From Myxococcales bacterium (GTDB taxonomy: Bacteria; Myxococcota_A; UBA9042): DNA of 53,906 nt. Each line of letters begins with the position of its first letter. The stretch's first letter is position 1. The notes below the pieces were generated by a model that worked only from the letters and a program-made list of their open reading frames with translations, ran no database searches and was not told the DNA's origin. Location of the stretch: the NCBI GenBank assembly GCA_009692425.1, contig SHZF01000026.1:1-53906 (forward strand), given 5' to 3'. The position numbers and the translations under genes are program-made. Of this stretch, positions 16,990 to 25,888 are shown in pieces.

Positions 16990-18153
16990 ATGCCGTCGTT
17001 CCAAGACCACTTGAGCTCTGTCAAGTCCAGCGTGCGCGAAGTGCAGCCCGAAGCGGTGCGCGATCGCATCGCCGCGAAGGCGCCGATGGTGCTGGTCGAT
17101 GTCCGCGAGCGCGACGAGATGGAGAACGGCTTTGTCCCCACCGCGCACCTGCTCGGCCGTGGGCACCTCGAGGCGCGCATCGGCAAGGTGGCGCCCGAGT
17201 CGGATGCGCCGATCACGTTGTACTGCGCGGGCGGCGTGCGCTCCGCCCTGGCGGCGTGGACGCTGCAGCAGATGGGCTATACAAATGTCGAGTCGATGGC
17301 CGGCGGATTCGGGCGCTGGGCCCAGCACGGGTTGCCGGTCGAGACGCGCAAGTCGCTGACGAAGGAGCAGATCGCGCGCTACAGCCGCCACATTCTCATG
17401 CCCGAGGTCGGCGAAGAGGGCCAACTCAAGCTGCTCGCTGCCAAAGTGCTGCTCGTGGGCGCAGGTGGCCTCGGCAGTCCGGCGGCCCTGTATCTGGCGG
17501 CCGCCGGCGTCGGCACGCTCGGCATCGTCGATGCCGACACCGTGGACCTGTCGAACCTGCAGCGCCAGGTGCTGCACACTGAGGATCGCGTCGGCACGCC
17601 CAAGGTTGACAGCGCGCGCAAGACGCTGAGCGGCATCAATTCCGACATTAAGATAAACACTTACGAAACGCGCGTCGACAGCAGCAACGTGATGGAGCTG
17701 TTTGCCCAGTACGACATCATTGTCGATGGGTGCGACAATTTCCCGACGCGCTACCTGGTCAACGACGCGTGCTTCTTCCTGAAGAAGGTCAACGTCCACG
17801 GCTCGATCTTCCGGTTTGACGGACAGGTGACGGTGTTCCGTCCGGGCGTGGGGCCGTGCTACCGCTGCCTGTACCCTGAGCCGCCGCCGCCGGGCATGGC
17901 GCCGTCGTGCGCCGAGGCGGGCGTGCTGGGCATCCTGCCTGGGATCGTGGGCGTGGCCCAGGCCATCGAGACGGTCAAGATCGTCTTGGGAATCGGCCAC
18001 ACGCTTGAGGGCCGCCTGCTGACGTTCGACGCGCTGCAGATGAAGTTCCGCGAACTGCGCACGCGCCGCGACCCGACTTGCCCGCTGTGCGGCCCGAACC
18101 CGACGGTGACGGGCCTCATCGACTATGAACAGTTCTGCTCGATGGAGAGGTAG
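16990..18153 (+). CDS. Rhodanese-MoeB/ThiF fusion, sulfur carrier adenylyl/sulfurtransferase
   Basis: 387 residues from the ATG at 16990. A rhodanese domain comes first (about 20-118) with active-site loop CAGGVRS (Cys79). An E1-like ThiF/MoeB domain follows, with nucleotide site GAGGLGSP (157-164), DGCDNFPTRYLVND, and zinc pairs CYRC (290-293) and CPLC (364-367). Cys307 in SCAEAG may be the catalytic cysteine. The enzyme activates the C-terminal glycine of MoaD/ThiS-like carriers and the rhodanese supplies sulfur. Most MoeZ-type fusions place rhodanese at the C-terminus; here it is N-terminal. It converges on murB with 12 bp between stops. Confidence 0.92.
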   Translation: MPSFQDHLSSVKSSVREVQPEAVRDRIAAKAPMVLVDVRERDEMENGFVPTAHLLGRGHLEARIGKVAPESDAPITLYCAGGVRSALAAWTLQQMGYTNVESMAGGFGRWAQHGLPVETRKSLTKEQIARYSRHILMPEVGEEGQLKLLAAKVLLVGAGGLGSPAALYLAAAGVGTLGIVDADTVDLSNLQRQVLHTEDRVGTPKVDSARKTLSGINSDIKINTYETRVDSSNVMELFAQYDIIVDGCDNFPTRYLVNDACFFLKKVNVHGSIFRFDGQVTVFRPGVGPCYRCLYPEPPPPGMAPSCAEAGVLGILPGIVGVAQAIETVKIVLGIGHTLEGRLLTFDALQMKFRELRTRRDPTCPLCGPNPTVTGLIDYEQFCSMER

Positions 18154-18165
18154 TCGTTTGTCAGT

Positions 18166-19302
18166 TTACGTTTGGATATATTCTGATGGCGCGCCGTCCG
18201 ATCCGGTGCCCAGCACGACCGGTTCGCGCCGCAGCCGGACCCCGCACGCCGCAACGACGCGCCGGACGACGTGATCGGCAAAAGCCAGCACTTGGGCCGC
18301 CGTCGCGCCGCCCCGGTTGACGATGGCCAGCGTATGCTTGCTCGACAGCCCGACCGGGCCAACGCCGTCGCCGCACTGCATGCCTGACAGTTGGATGAGC
18401 CACGCGGCCGAAAGCTTGACGTGGGCACCATCGGGCTCTGGCCACCACGGCACGCCGGGGGTGGCGGGCACGTGGCCCAGGGCCCTCACAGCGGTGGCTG
18501 CTGTTTCCGCGGCGAGGACGGGATTCTCAAAAAACGACCCGCAGCTGCGTGAGTCCGGGTCTGCCGCGTCGATGACCATGCCCTTGGCCTGGCGCAGCGC
18601 GAGCACCGCGGCGCGCACGGCCTGCAGGCCCGCCACTCCGCTCGGCAACGAGTCCGGGTCGCAGCCACCGTGTGCCAGGTTTTCGCGCAGTTGGCCGTAG
18701 TGGGCGACCGGCGCCGCGTCCTGGTCCAGCCGCAGCACAACCGAGAGCACCAGCCAGCGCTGCGGGTCCTGCTTCAGGGCGCTCGTCCGGTAGCCGAATG
18801 CGCACGCGGCATGGGGCAGCGCGCTCGCCACCAAGGTGCGGCGGTCGAGGACGCGCACCGATTCGAGCCGGGTGGCCACCTCGGCCCCGTAGGCGCCGAT
18901 ATTCTGGATGGGTGCGGCGCCGACCAGGCCCGGGATGCCCGACAGGCACTCCAGGCCTTGCAGCCCCCGCGCGACGGTCCACTGCACGAGGTCGTCCCAC
19001 ACGCAACCGGCATCGACGCGCAGGCACGTCTCGCTTCCTGAACGCGCGAGTACGCTGCGGCCTTGCCCGGCGGGCACTACCACGAGGCCGTCGAGCCCCG
19101 CGTCGTCGACCACCACGTTGCTGCCGCCGCCCAGCACCCAGGTCGGCATTCCACAGGTCGCGGCCCACTGAAACGCGGCCAGCGCGGCGGCCTCGTCCGG
19201 TACCAGGGCCAACCATTGCGCGCGCCCACCGACGCCCATCGTCGTGCGCGGCGCCAATTCGACGTCGCGGTTCACGTCGAGGCCTCGAGGCGGCGCCAGC
19301 AT
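18166..19302 (-). CDS. murB: UDP-N-acetylenolpyruvylglucosamine reductase (MurB)
   Basis: 378 residues; FAD enzyme of peptidoglycan precursor synthesis. NTTMGVGG-type start (RTTMGVGGRAQWL), the FAD-binding LGGGSNVVVDD, SGIPGLVGAAPIQNIGAYG and the catalytic serine segment SCGSFFENPV are all present. SSKHTLAIVNRG and RREPVVLG near the C-terminus match the E. coli-like type I enzyme. It starts 3 bp after the recQ stop on the same strand, so the two are probably co-transcribed. It is not within a division/cell-wall cluster here. Confidence 0.95.
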   Translation of the reverse strand: MLAPPRGLDVNRDVELAPRTTMGVGGRAQWLALVPDEAAALAAFQWAATCGMPTWVLGGGSNVVVDDAGLDGLVVVPAGQGRSVLARSGSETCLRVDAGCVWDDLVQWTVARGLQGLECLSGIPGLVGAAPIQNIGAYGAEVATRLESVRVLDRRTLVASALPHAACAFGYRTSALKQDPQRWLVLSVVLRLDQDAAPVAHYGQLRENLAHGGCDPDSLPSGVAGLQAVRAAVLALRQAKGMVIDAADPDSRSCGSFFENPVLAAETAATAVRALGHVPATPGVPWWPEPDGAHVKLSAAWLIQLSGMQCGDGVGPVGLSSKHTLAIVNRGGATAAQVLAFADHVVRRVVAACGVRLRREPVVLGTGSDGAPSEYIQT

Positions 19303-19305
19303 GGG

Positions 19306-21420
19306 CTAGCGATTGACCTCGGCGAGCAGGTCGGCGCCGTAGTTGCTGGCCTTGCGCGGCCCGATGCCGGGCAGTTGCATGAGTTCGGTCAAGGACGTCG
19401 GGCGGTGCACCGCGATGGTCAGCAGGGTCTGGTCGGTGAGGACGTGGTAGGGGAGCTTGCCCTCCTCACGCGCCTTGGCGACGCGCCACGCCTTGAGGTT
19501 GCGCACGAGTTCGGGGTCGGCATCTTGCGACGAGGCTTTGGCGCGTGCCGCAGCCTTGTCGGCCTTGGCGCGGGTCGCTTTCGTGACCGGTGCGGGCCCG
19601 GCGTCTTCGATGAGTACGTCGACCAGCCAGGCGCGGCCTGATGGCGCCGACGCGCTAGACAACTTTATGTTCTGGAATCGGATTTCTTCTCCGTCCTTGA
19701 CGAACGTGCGGTCTTCGACGGCGACCAGCCCCGCCCGCTCAAGCGCACCCACGATGCGGTCGGCCTGGCGGCGGTCGGCCGTGGGCCCCAGCACATCGCG
19801 CTGGATGCGCCCCAACGCCAGGCCCCGGCTGCCGCGCAGGGCCTCGACCACCGCCAGCAGTTGCCCAGACTCGGCGGCGCTGGGCGCGCGCACATGCCGC
19901 GTCAGCCCACTGTCGGGCAGGCACTGGTCGCACTGGCCGCACGCCCGGTCGTCGCGGTCGCCAAAGTAGCGCACGAGCCGCGTCACCCGGCAGCCACGCC
20001 CGCGCGCCAGTTCGAACACGTCGTCGAACTGCCCGGATCGGTGAATCCGCGTGCGGCGGTAGCTGTCGAGCCAGCCCGGCGCCGCTGCCGACGCATCGTG
20101 CACGGTGTCGTCCCACTCGATCGCCACGGCACCGTGGCCCCACAGCTTGTCGACGGCGGCGCCGCCCACGTCCAGACCGAGACCCGACGTCGCAATCAAC
20201 GCGTCGCGCGCGATGCCGCCCGCAGGCACCAGCGCGTGCACGTGCGCCAGGTGTGCAGCCTCGGGCCAGTCGTTTTGGAAGAAGCGCTCGTGCATGCGCC
20301 GATCGCCAAACGAGAAAAGCGTCACAGCGTGGGCACCGCGCCCGTCGCGCCCGGCTCGCCCGATCTCCTGATACCAACTCTCGACCGAGCCGGGCAGCCC
20401 CAGGTGCAGCACGGTGCGGATGTCGGACTTGTCGATACCCATCCCGAACGCGACGGTCGCCACCACCACGTCGAGGTCGCCGCGCTGGAAGGCGTCTTGC
20501 ACGCGCGCTCGCTCGCCGCCGTCCATGCCCGCGTGGTAGCCGGCGCAGCGGAAGTCCGCCCGGAATTCGCTGGCCAGCGCATCAACCTGCTTGCGGCTCA
20601 GGGCGTAGATGACAGCCGGGCGGCGCGCCGGGTCCGCCAGCACCTTGCGCGCCACGCCGGTCTGTTGGGCGGCCGAGCACTCCTGCATCTCGACCCGCAG
20701 ATCGTCGCGGCGGAATCCACGGATGAAGCGGCGCGCCTCGGGCATCTGCAACCGCTGGACGATGTCGTCTTGGACACGCACGGTCGCTGTCGCAGTCATC
20801 GCAACGACTGGGGCGCCGCCCGCGCGCAGTTCGGGCAGGCGCTCGCCGAGCAGGCGGTAGTCGGGGCGAAAATCGTGGCCCCACTGGCTGATGCAGTGCG
20901 CCTCGTCGACCGCCACCAGTGTTGGCTGGCGCTGGGCGAGGCGGGTGGCGAAGCCGGGCACTCGCAGCCGTTCCGGCGCGATCAGCAGATAGTCCAGCGT
21001 GCCATCGAGCCACGCCCGCAGCGCCGCCTGGCTCTCGGCGCGGGGTCGGTGCGAATGAATGCGTTCGACGCGCAGGCCGAGCGCGGCGAGTTTGGCGACC
21101 TGATCTTCCATGAGCGCGATGAGCGGGCTCACGACGAGCGCGGGTCCCTGCCGCACCAGCGTCGGCAACTGGTAGCACAGGGACTTGCCTCCGCCGGTCG
21201 GCATGACGACCAGCGCGTCAGTGCCGGCCACGACGGCTTCGCACACCTCGCGCTGACCGGGCCGGAACGCGTCGAGGCGGAACTTCTGCCGCAGCGTACG
21301 CAACAGGTCGTCGTCGGCCGGCGAACGCGGGCGGGCGGTGACGGGGCGCGATGCGAACAGGTCAGCCATGGCAGAGGTAGCGAAGCACCCTTCGGGAAGA
21401 CTCGCAAGGGTAACCGTCAT
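19306..21420 (-). CDS. recQ: ATP-dependent DNA helicase RecQ
   Basis: 704 residues. The ATG at 21420 is preferred over 21369 because AGGAG lies eight bases upstream. Walker A GGGKS is at 76-80, DEAH at 172-175 with the RecQ aromatic loop AHCISQWGHDFRP, and motif VI QEIGRAGRDG around 351-360. Zinc cysteines are 477, 494, 497 and 500 (CGQCDQC). An RQC winged helix follows, then a C-terminal HRDC domain (about 635-700, LMQLPGIGPRKASNYG). RecQ unwinds 3'-5' in recombination and fork repair. It is divergent from the GNAT gene and forms a two-gene run with murB. Confidence 0.96.
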   Translation of the reverse strand: MTVTLASLPEGCFATSAMADLFASRPVTARPRSPADDDLLRTLRQKFRLDAFRPGQREVCEAVVAGTDALVVMPTGGGKSLCYQLPTLVRQGPALVVSPLIALMEDQVAKLAALGLRVERIHSHRPRAESQAALRAWLDGTLDYLLIAPERLRVPGFATRLAQRQPTLVAVDEAHCISQWGHDFRPDYRLLGERLPELRAGGAPVVAMTATATVRVQDDIVQRLQMPEARRFIRGFRRDDLRVEMQECSAAQQTGVARKVLADPARRPAVIYALSRKQVDALASEFRADFRCAGYHAGMDGGERARVQDAFQRGDLDVVVATVAFGMGIDKSDIRTVLHLGLPGSVESWYQEIGRAGRDGRGAHAVTLFSFGDRRMHERFFQNDWPEAAHLAHVHALVPAGGIARDALIATSGLGLDVGGAAVDKLWGHGAVAIEWDDTVHDASAAAPGWLDSYRRTRIHRSGQFDDVFELARGRGCRVTRLVRYFGDRDDRACGQCDQCLPDSGLTRHVRAPSAAESGQLLAVVEALRGSRGLALGRIQRDVLGPTADRRQADRIVGALERAGLVAVEDRTFVKDGEEIRFQNIKLSSASAPSGRAWLVDVLIEDAGPAPVTKATRAKADKAAARAKASSQDADPELVRNLKAWRVAKAREEGKLPYHVLTDQTLLTIAVHRPTSLTELMQLPGIGPRKASNYGADLLAEVNR

Positions 21421-21575
21421 CGAGTGTCTCCTGCGGTCGGTCGCGGTGCGCGCAGGTCGACCCGCTCTGCCCGCCAGAAGGTTCGCTCCGGCGGGCAGGT
21501 TGGCGCGCTTGCCGGGACTCGCCGGGGTGGCCAGACTCCAGCGCCGGCCGGCCTCGATCGTTCCGGTGACGAAGC

Positions 21576-22190
21576 ATGACGCTGAACCTCCAAAGCGTGG
21601 ACCCGTCGGGACCGTGCCCGCACTGGCTGCACCCGGCCGAAACCAGCGCGTTCGTCGAACACGTGCGGCGCCACCTGCGCGGCAACGGCGCCCACGGTGT
21701 GGTGTATGCGCCCGTCGAGGCCTGGGAACTGGACGAACCGGAGCGCGTGCACCGGCGGCGCGTGCAGGCGTGGCGGCGCGCGCTGAAGACCCCGCTGCAC
21801 CGGACGAATTGGCGGCGTGCACTCGTCGTACGCGACCCGGGCCTGTTGCTCGCTGAAGCACAGGCGCGGCCAGATGGCGGGTTGGTCGGTCACCTCGACC
21901 TGCGCGGCGGAGAGACGCCCGCAGACCTGCACCGCTGCACGCTGGCGATGGGCCTGGAGCCCGCGTTCCGGGGGCGCGGGCTCGGCCGGTTGCTGCTCCT
22001 TGAGGCCGTGCGCTGGGCGCGGGCGCAGCCGGGCCTGGCATGGGTCGATCTCAGCGTGTTTTCGCACAACCATGCCGCGCTGCACCTGTACCGGCGCGCC
22101 GGGTTCGTCGAGGTGGGGCGCGTAGCGGATCGGTTTCGCGTGTTGGGGGCGGAGATCGACGACGTGGGGATGGTGCTGCGACTGCGCTGA
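21576..22190 (+). CDS. GNAT-family N-acetyltransferase
   Basis: 204 residues. The acetyl-CoA site is RGRGLGRLLLLEAV in motif A (about residues 132-145), preceded by the strand CTLAMGLEPAF. Motif B follows in VDLSVFSHNHAALHLYRRAGFVEVGR, the usual GNAT ending. The first ~80 residues (ETSAFVEHVRRHL, HRRRVQAWRRAL) are helical and less typical. Substrate unknown. It is transcribed away from recQ, 155 bp apart. No signal peptide, so cytoplasmic. Confidence 0.88.
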   Translation: MTLNLQSVDPSGPCPHWLHPAETSAFVEHVRRHLRGNGAHGVVYAPVEAWELDEPERVHRRRVQAWRRALKTPLHRTNWRRALVVRDPGLLLAEAQARPDGGLVGHLDLRGGETPADLHRCTLAMGLEPAFRGRGLGRLLLLEAVRWARAQPGLAWVDLSVFSHNHAALHLYRRAGFVEVGRVADRFRVLGAEIDDVGMVLRLR

Positions 22191-22198
22191 CGAGGTGT

Positions 22199-22420
22199 TT
22201 AGGACGCGGCCTCGGCCAACACCGTGGCAGGCACGCCAATGGAGGGTGCCGCTGCGAGCGCCTCGAGCAGGCGCTGGTGTCCCGGCTCGCGCACGAGTTG
22301 CAATCGCGCCTTGCGTTCAACCAAAGCCTTTCGAATCGCCTCGGTCTTGGTCTCGTGCGCCATCGCAGCGACTTCCGTGGCCAGCGCCTCGACTTCGCGG
22401 TTCTTCAGATTCAACGCCGT
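22199..22420 (-). pseudogene. Remnant of a VapB-type (Rv0623/PSK) antitoxin
   Basis: The frame ALNLKNREVEALATEVAAMA followed by HETKTEAIRKALVERKARL matches the N-terminal DNA-binding half of VapB antitoxins. The codon expected to be the start is ACG (22418-22420) with GAGG nine bases upstream, so a start-codon mutation looks likely; the next possible start is a TTG two codons on. The C-terminal half, which normally wraps the toxin, is replaced by unrelated residues, and no VapC PIN-domain gene lies next to it. I read it as a decayed orphan antitoxin. Confidence 0.6.
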
Positions 22421-22514
22421 GGGGAATCGACCTCGCGAACCAAGCCACCCCGCTTCGCCGTTGCCCTCCCGCCGTGTATTCTCCGCGCTGCCTCCGCCAT
22501 CTCGGTGGCCCGCG

Positions 22515-23060
22515 ATGCTGTCCATGCGAGTTCCACCTCTCCCGATCGCCGCCGTACTCGCCGTCGTAGCCGTTTCTGTTGCCTGGGGCGTGCCCGCCCT
22601 GATGCGGCGACACCAAGCGACGCAGGCCGTGCACGAACTGGGCCGCATCCTGCGCGCGGCTTCGGCCTACTACGTCAAGCCGCGCGTGACTGCGGACGGC
22701 GCCCGGATGGCCTGCCAGTTCCCGCCCGGCGCGATCCGGACGACCTTGGCGCCCTCATGCTGTGATGCCCGCGTCAACGACGGCGACGGCAATTGCGACC
22801 CCGGCCGCATCGAGTGGAACCGGGGGCTTTGGAACGCGATGCGCTTCGAGGTGCGCGAACCGCAGCCGTTCGTGTACGAATACGAGGGCGGCGGGACATT
22901 TGGCGCGGCCCGGATGACAGCAACGGCCTACGGCGATCTCGACTGCGACGGCATCCGCTCCACTTTTCGCTTTCGCCTGAAAGGGGACGCGCGTGCCAGG
23001 CCCGACGATTGCGTGCTCGACGTCGAGCCGGAATTCGAAGCGACGGGAGTGGGCGAATGA
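22515..23060 (+). CDS. Type IV pilin-like membrane-anchored protein
   Basis: 181 residues from the ATG at 22515. One N-terminal membrane helix (PIAAVLAVVAVSVAWGVPALMRR) is followed by QATQAVHELGRILRAASAYYVKPR, the long amphipathic pilin helix, and a globular part with CCDARVNDGDGNCDPG and YGDLDCDGIRSTFRFR. That Asp-rich loop recurs in deltaproteobacterial pilin-like proteins. There is no canonical G-F-x-x-x-E prepilin cleavage site, so assembly into a fibre is doubtful. It is the first of four tightly coupled genes and its stop overlaps the next start (ATGA). Confidence 0.65.
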   Translation: MLSMRVPPLPIAAVLAVVAVSVAWGVPALMRRHQATQAVHELGRILRAASAYYVKPRVTADGARMACQFPPGAIRTTLAPSCCDARVNDGDGNCDPGRIEWNRGLWNAMRFEVREPQPFVYEYEGGGTFGAARMTATAYGDLDCDGIRSTFRFRLKGDARARPDDCVLDVEPEFEATGVGE

Positions 23061-24115
23061 GCGATCGGGCCCCAGACAACGCGGGCATGGCACGCCAAGG
23101 CACAAGGAACGGGCGCGTGGCACGCCACGGCACTGCTGTCGCTGGCGTCGGCTGGCGCACCCGGTGGCTCGCTGTGGCACTGGCGGCTCTCGCGACCCAC
23201 GGCGGGTTGTGGGCAGCGAGCGCGCCGGTGCAGGCCGAGCCCCCATCGGTGCGGGTCGAGCTGCTTGTCGATGCGGCGATGGACCTCCACTACGCCCGGC
23301 GTTGGGCCGACGCGGCTGCGCGGCTGCGCCAGGCGCAAGCACTGTTGCCTGAACTGCCCGCTGGGCAGGAGCGGACGCGCTCGCTCACGATCCACATCGC
23401 GTACAATCTGGGGTGCGCGCTGGCGTTGGGCGGCGACAACACCGCCGCAATCGCTGCGCTCGAGCAGGCCCTCGGGGAAGGTTTCGGGGACCTCGACCAC
23501 ATCGAGGGCGACCGCGACCTCGACGGCCTGCGCGCGACGGCGGGCTACAAGGATCTCCTCAAGCGGGCACGGCTGCGCGAGGAGGCGGCCCTGCTTTTCG
23601 AACTCGACCGGCAGAAGATGCGGTCGGCGGACGCGCTGTCGAAGGGCGCCCTGTTCCCCTTCGACTTCGCCGCGCCCGCCACCGATGGCCGCGCTGTGCG
23701 GCTGCGCGACCTGCGCGGCAAGGTCGTCTTGGTCGACTTGTGGGCGACGTGGTGCGCGCCGTGCCGATCGGCGATCCCCGGGCTGGTGCGCCTGCAGGAC
23801 ATGCGGCGGGCGCGCGGGCTGCAGGTGGTGGGACTCGCGGCCGAGCATGGCAGCGGGCCGGACGTGACCGAGGGTCTACAGGCGTTCGCCCGCGAGTTCC
23901 GCATCAACTATCCGGTCGCCGCCATCGACAGTACGCTGCTCGAACAGGTGCCCAACCTCGAAGGCCTGCCGACCGTGCTGCTGCTCGATCGAACCGGCAA
24001 GGTGCGCTGGCGTTCGACCGAGCACACCACGGCCGCGGGCCTGCTCGACCTCGTCGATCGCCTGCTCGATGAGGGCAAATCGGTGGGATCGCGTGGCGCG
24101 CCGAGGGACAAATGA
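23057..24115 (+). CDS. TPR-TlpA/ResA-like thioredoxin fusion
   Basis: 352 residues; the ATG at 23057 overlaps the preceding stop. A signal or anchor segment (WLAVALAALATHGGLWAASAPVQA) ends near residue 60. Residues ~65-190 hold TPR-like helices (ALALGGDNTAAIAALEQALGEGF). A thioredoxin domain then starts FDFAAPATDGRAVRLRDLRGKVVLVDLWATWCAPC, with active-site CAPC at 233-236 and the cis-Pro region GLPTVLLLDR. TlpA/ResA proteins reduce disulfides outside the cytoplasm. The neighbouring pilin-like protein contains disulfide-prone cysteines, so it is a plausible client. Confidence 0.88.
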   Translation: MSDRAPDNAGMARQGTRNGRVARHGTAVAGVGWRTRWLAVALAALATHGGLWAASAPVQAEPPSVRVELLVDAAMDLHYARRWADAAARLRQAQALLPELPAGQERTRSLTIHIAYNLGCALALGGDNTAAIAALEQALGEGFGDLDHIEGDRDLDGLRATAGYKDLLKRARLREEAALLFELDRQKMRSADALSKGALFPFDFAAPATDGRAVRLRDLRGKVVLVDLWATWCAPCRSAIPGLVRLQDMRRARGLQVVGLAAEHGSGPDVTEGLQAFAREFRINYPVAAIDSTLLEQVPNLEGLPTVLLLDRTGKVRWRSTEHTTAAGLLDLVDRLLDEGKSVGSRGAPRDK

Positions 24116-25887
24116 TGCGGGCGGCGCCATGCCGGCGACAGCGCGAACGGCGGCCTCGCACCGTAGCTGGCGTCACCTTCGCCGCAACCGTGGCGCTGAC
24201 GTGCGGGTGTGGCGGCGCGACGGCAGGGTCCGCCGAAGATGCGGCGGCAGCAGGCCCTGCCGTGGCAGCGGCTGGGCGTGGGCAGGCCCGCATGGCAACG
24301 CGGAGCGATGGCAGTGCAGGAACCAACGCAGGGCCGCTGCCCGCGCATGTCCTGTCGCCGTGCCCGAGCCCAAGTTCCGACATCGATGCCGACCTGTGCA
24401 CGGTGCCGGTGCCCCCGAGCCGCGGCTGGACGCCCGACGACCCGGTCGAGTGGGGCGTCCCGCAGCACGGCGCCCCCTGGCACGGCCGGCTCGAATGCCC
24501 CAACGGCGCCGAGCCACGCTGGACACGCACGGGCCCGGCGGGACCCGTGCGCACCCCGAGCGTCGCGCCGCCCAGTGGGTTGCCCCGCAGCGCAGACGTC
24601 GATGAACTGGACGTCTGGCTCGTCGCTTGCCCAGGCGACGCCACGGCACGCCGCCTGCACCTGAACCCGTTCCGCTGCGGCGACCCCTGTCCACCGCGCG
24701 GTTGGCGGCTGCTGTCCGCGCGCGCCGCAGCCGCGGTCGTCGCGTCCCAGTCGCAGACAGAGCCGGCGGCCGCACTCGAATGGGGGCGCCGCGCAGTGCA
24801 GTGGGCGCCATCGAGCGCGCGGGCGCTGCAAGCGTGGGCGGCGGCGGCCATGGCGGCGCGCGAACCGGCGGAGGCGCGCGTGGCCTTCGAGCAGTTGCTG
24901 CGGGTCGACCCGCGCAGCGCCATCGTGCGCCTCGACGGAGCGTTTGCGACGCTCGCCGCAACCGCAGCAGGCCGCGACGCGCCACGGAGCGCCATCGTGC
25001 CCCGCGACGTGCACGTGGTGGAGCCCGCGCCGAGCCCTGCGGCGGCATTGCGCTACGTGCGCCTGACCGATGCCGATGTCGCAGCGCTGGACGCCCTCGG
25101 CGCGCGCCGGGGCAGCGCGGCCATCGACACCGACGACCTGCGCGCTCCCGTGCCTGCGCTGCCCGGCATCGACCAGGATGGCGGTTGGCTCGGCAGGACG
25201 TTGCGGCGGCCCGAACAGTGGGAGCAGTTGCGACTCGTCGCCCGCTCCGGCGAGCGCCGCGACCACACATGGCTCGCGGTGGCGCTCGACGGCGACGGCG
25301 CCCTGGCCGACGTCCAACGCTTTCGCCATCCGGAGGGCTTTGCCCGCCTGTTGCTGCGCGACCCGCTCGCAGCACTGGTCGCGATCGAGCGCGACCTGCG
25401 GTCGCACGTCGCCGGGCTGGACCCGAGTTGGACACTGGAGCGCGTGCGCGGCGAACTCTGTGCCGCGCAATTCGTCGGGGCGGCGCGCGCGCTTTTCGAA
25501 GCGCAGCGCGAAGGCGAAGACCTCACGATCGATCAGACTGCCGTCCTGGCCCGCGACCGCATCGCGCCCCTGTACTTCGAGACCGTCAACGTCGTGCGCA
25601 TGGTGCGCCTGCTGGGCGACGCCGACCCGGTAGTGCGGCTGCACGCTTGGCGCTTTCTCGACCGCTTGCACTCCCACGCTGAAGCAGTGCTGCCCTGGTT
25701 CGACGCCGCGCGATCCGCGGCCCCGTTCGGCTCCACCGACGCCGCAAATGCTGAGGACGCCGCGCACGACGCGCCCGCAGCCTTCGCTGCCCTCGCCGTG
25801 TTGCGGGCCGTGGCCGATGTCACCCGACGCGCCTTGGCCGAAGTGGGCTCGGCGACCCATGCAGCCCACGCAGACGTGGGGCCGTGA
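24112..25887 (+). CDS. Large lipoprotein with TPR-like middle, hypothetical
   Basis: 591 residues; ATG at 24112 overlapping the thioredoxin stop. The lipobox region is TVALTCGCGG. After a long linker come motifs with paired cysteines (LECPNGAEP, LVACPGD, NPFRCGDPCPPRGW). Then come TPR-like helices (ALEWGRRAVQWAPSSARALQAWAAAAMAAREPAEARVAFEQLLRVDP) and a long helical C-terminal region including HTWLAVALDGDGALADVQRF. Not a family I can name. It is coupled to the thioredoxin gene and ends two bases before the kinase-fusion ATG, so all three are probably made together. Confidence 0.7.
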   Translation: MMRAAPCRRQRERRPRTVAGVTFAATVALTCGCGGATAGSAEDAAAAGPAVAAAGRGQARMATRSDGSAGTNAGPLPAHVLSPCPSPSSDIDADLCTVPVPPSRGWTPDDPVEWGVPQHGAPWHGRLECPNGAEPRWTRTGPAGPVRTPSVAPPSGLPRSADVDELDVWLVACPGDATARRLHLNPFRCGDPCPPRGWRLLSARAAAAVVASQSQTEPAAALEWGRRAVQWAPSSARALQAWAAAAMAAREPAEARVAFEQLLRVDPRSAIVRLDGAFATLAATAAGRDAPRSAIVPRDVHVVEPAPSPAAALRYVRLTDADVAALDALGARRGSAAIDTDDLRAPVPALPGIDQDGGWLGRTLRRPEQWEQLRLVARSGERRDHTWLAVALDGDGALADVQRFRHPEGFARLLLRDPLAALVAIERDLRSHVAGLDPSWTLERVRGELCAAQFVGAARALFEAQREGEDLTIDQTAVLARDRIAPLYFETVNVVRMVRLLGDADPVVRLHAWRFLDRLHSHAEAVLPWFDAARSAAPFGSTDAANAEDAAHDAPAAFAALAVLRAVADVTRRALAEVGSATHAAHADVGP

Positions 25888-25888
25888 C

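Noticed and set aside
22199-22420. A working VapBC toxin-antitoxin pair
   Set aside because: No PIN-domain toxin frame lies on either side and the antitoxin is truncated.
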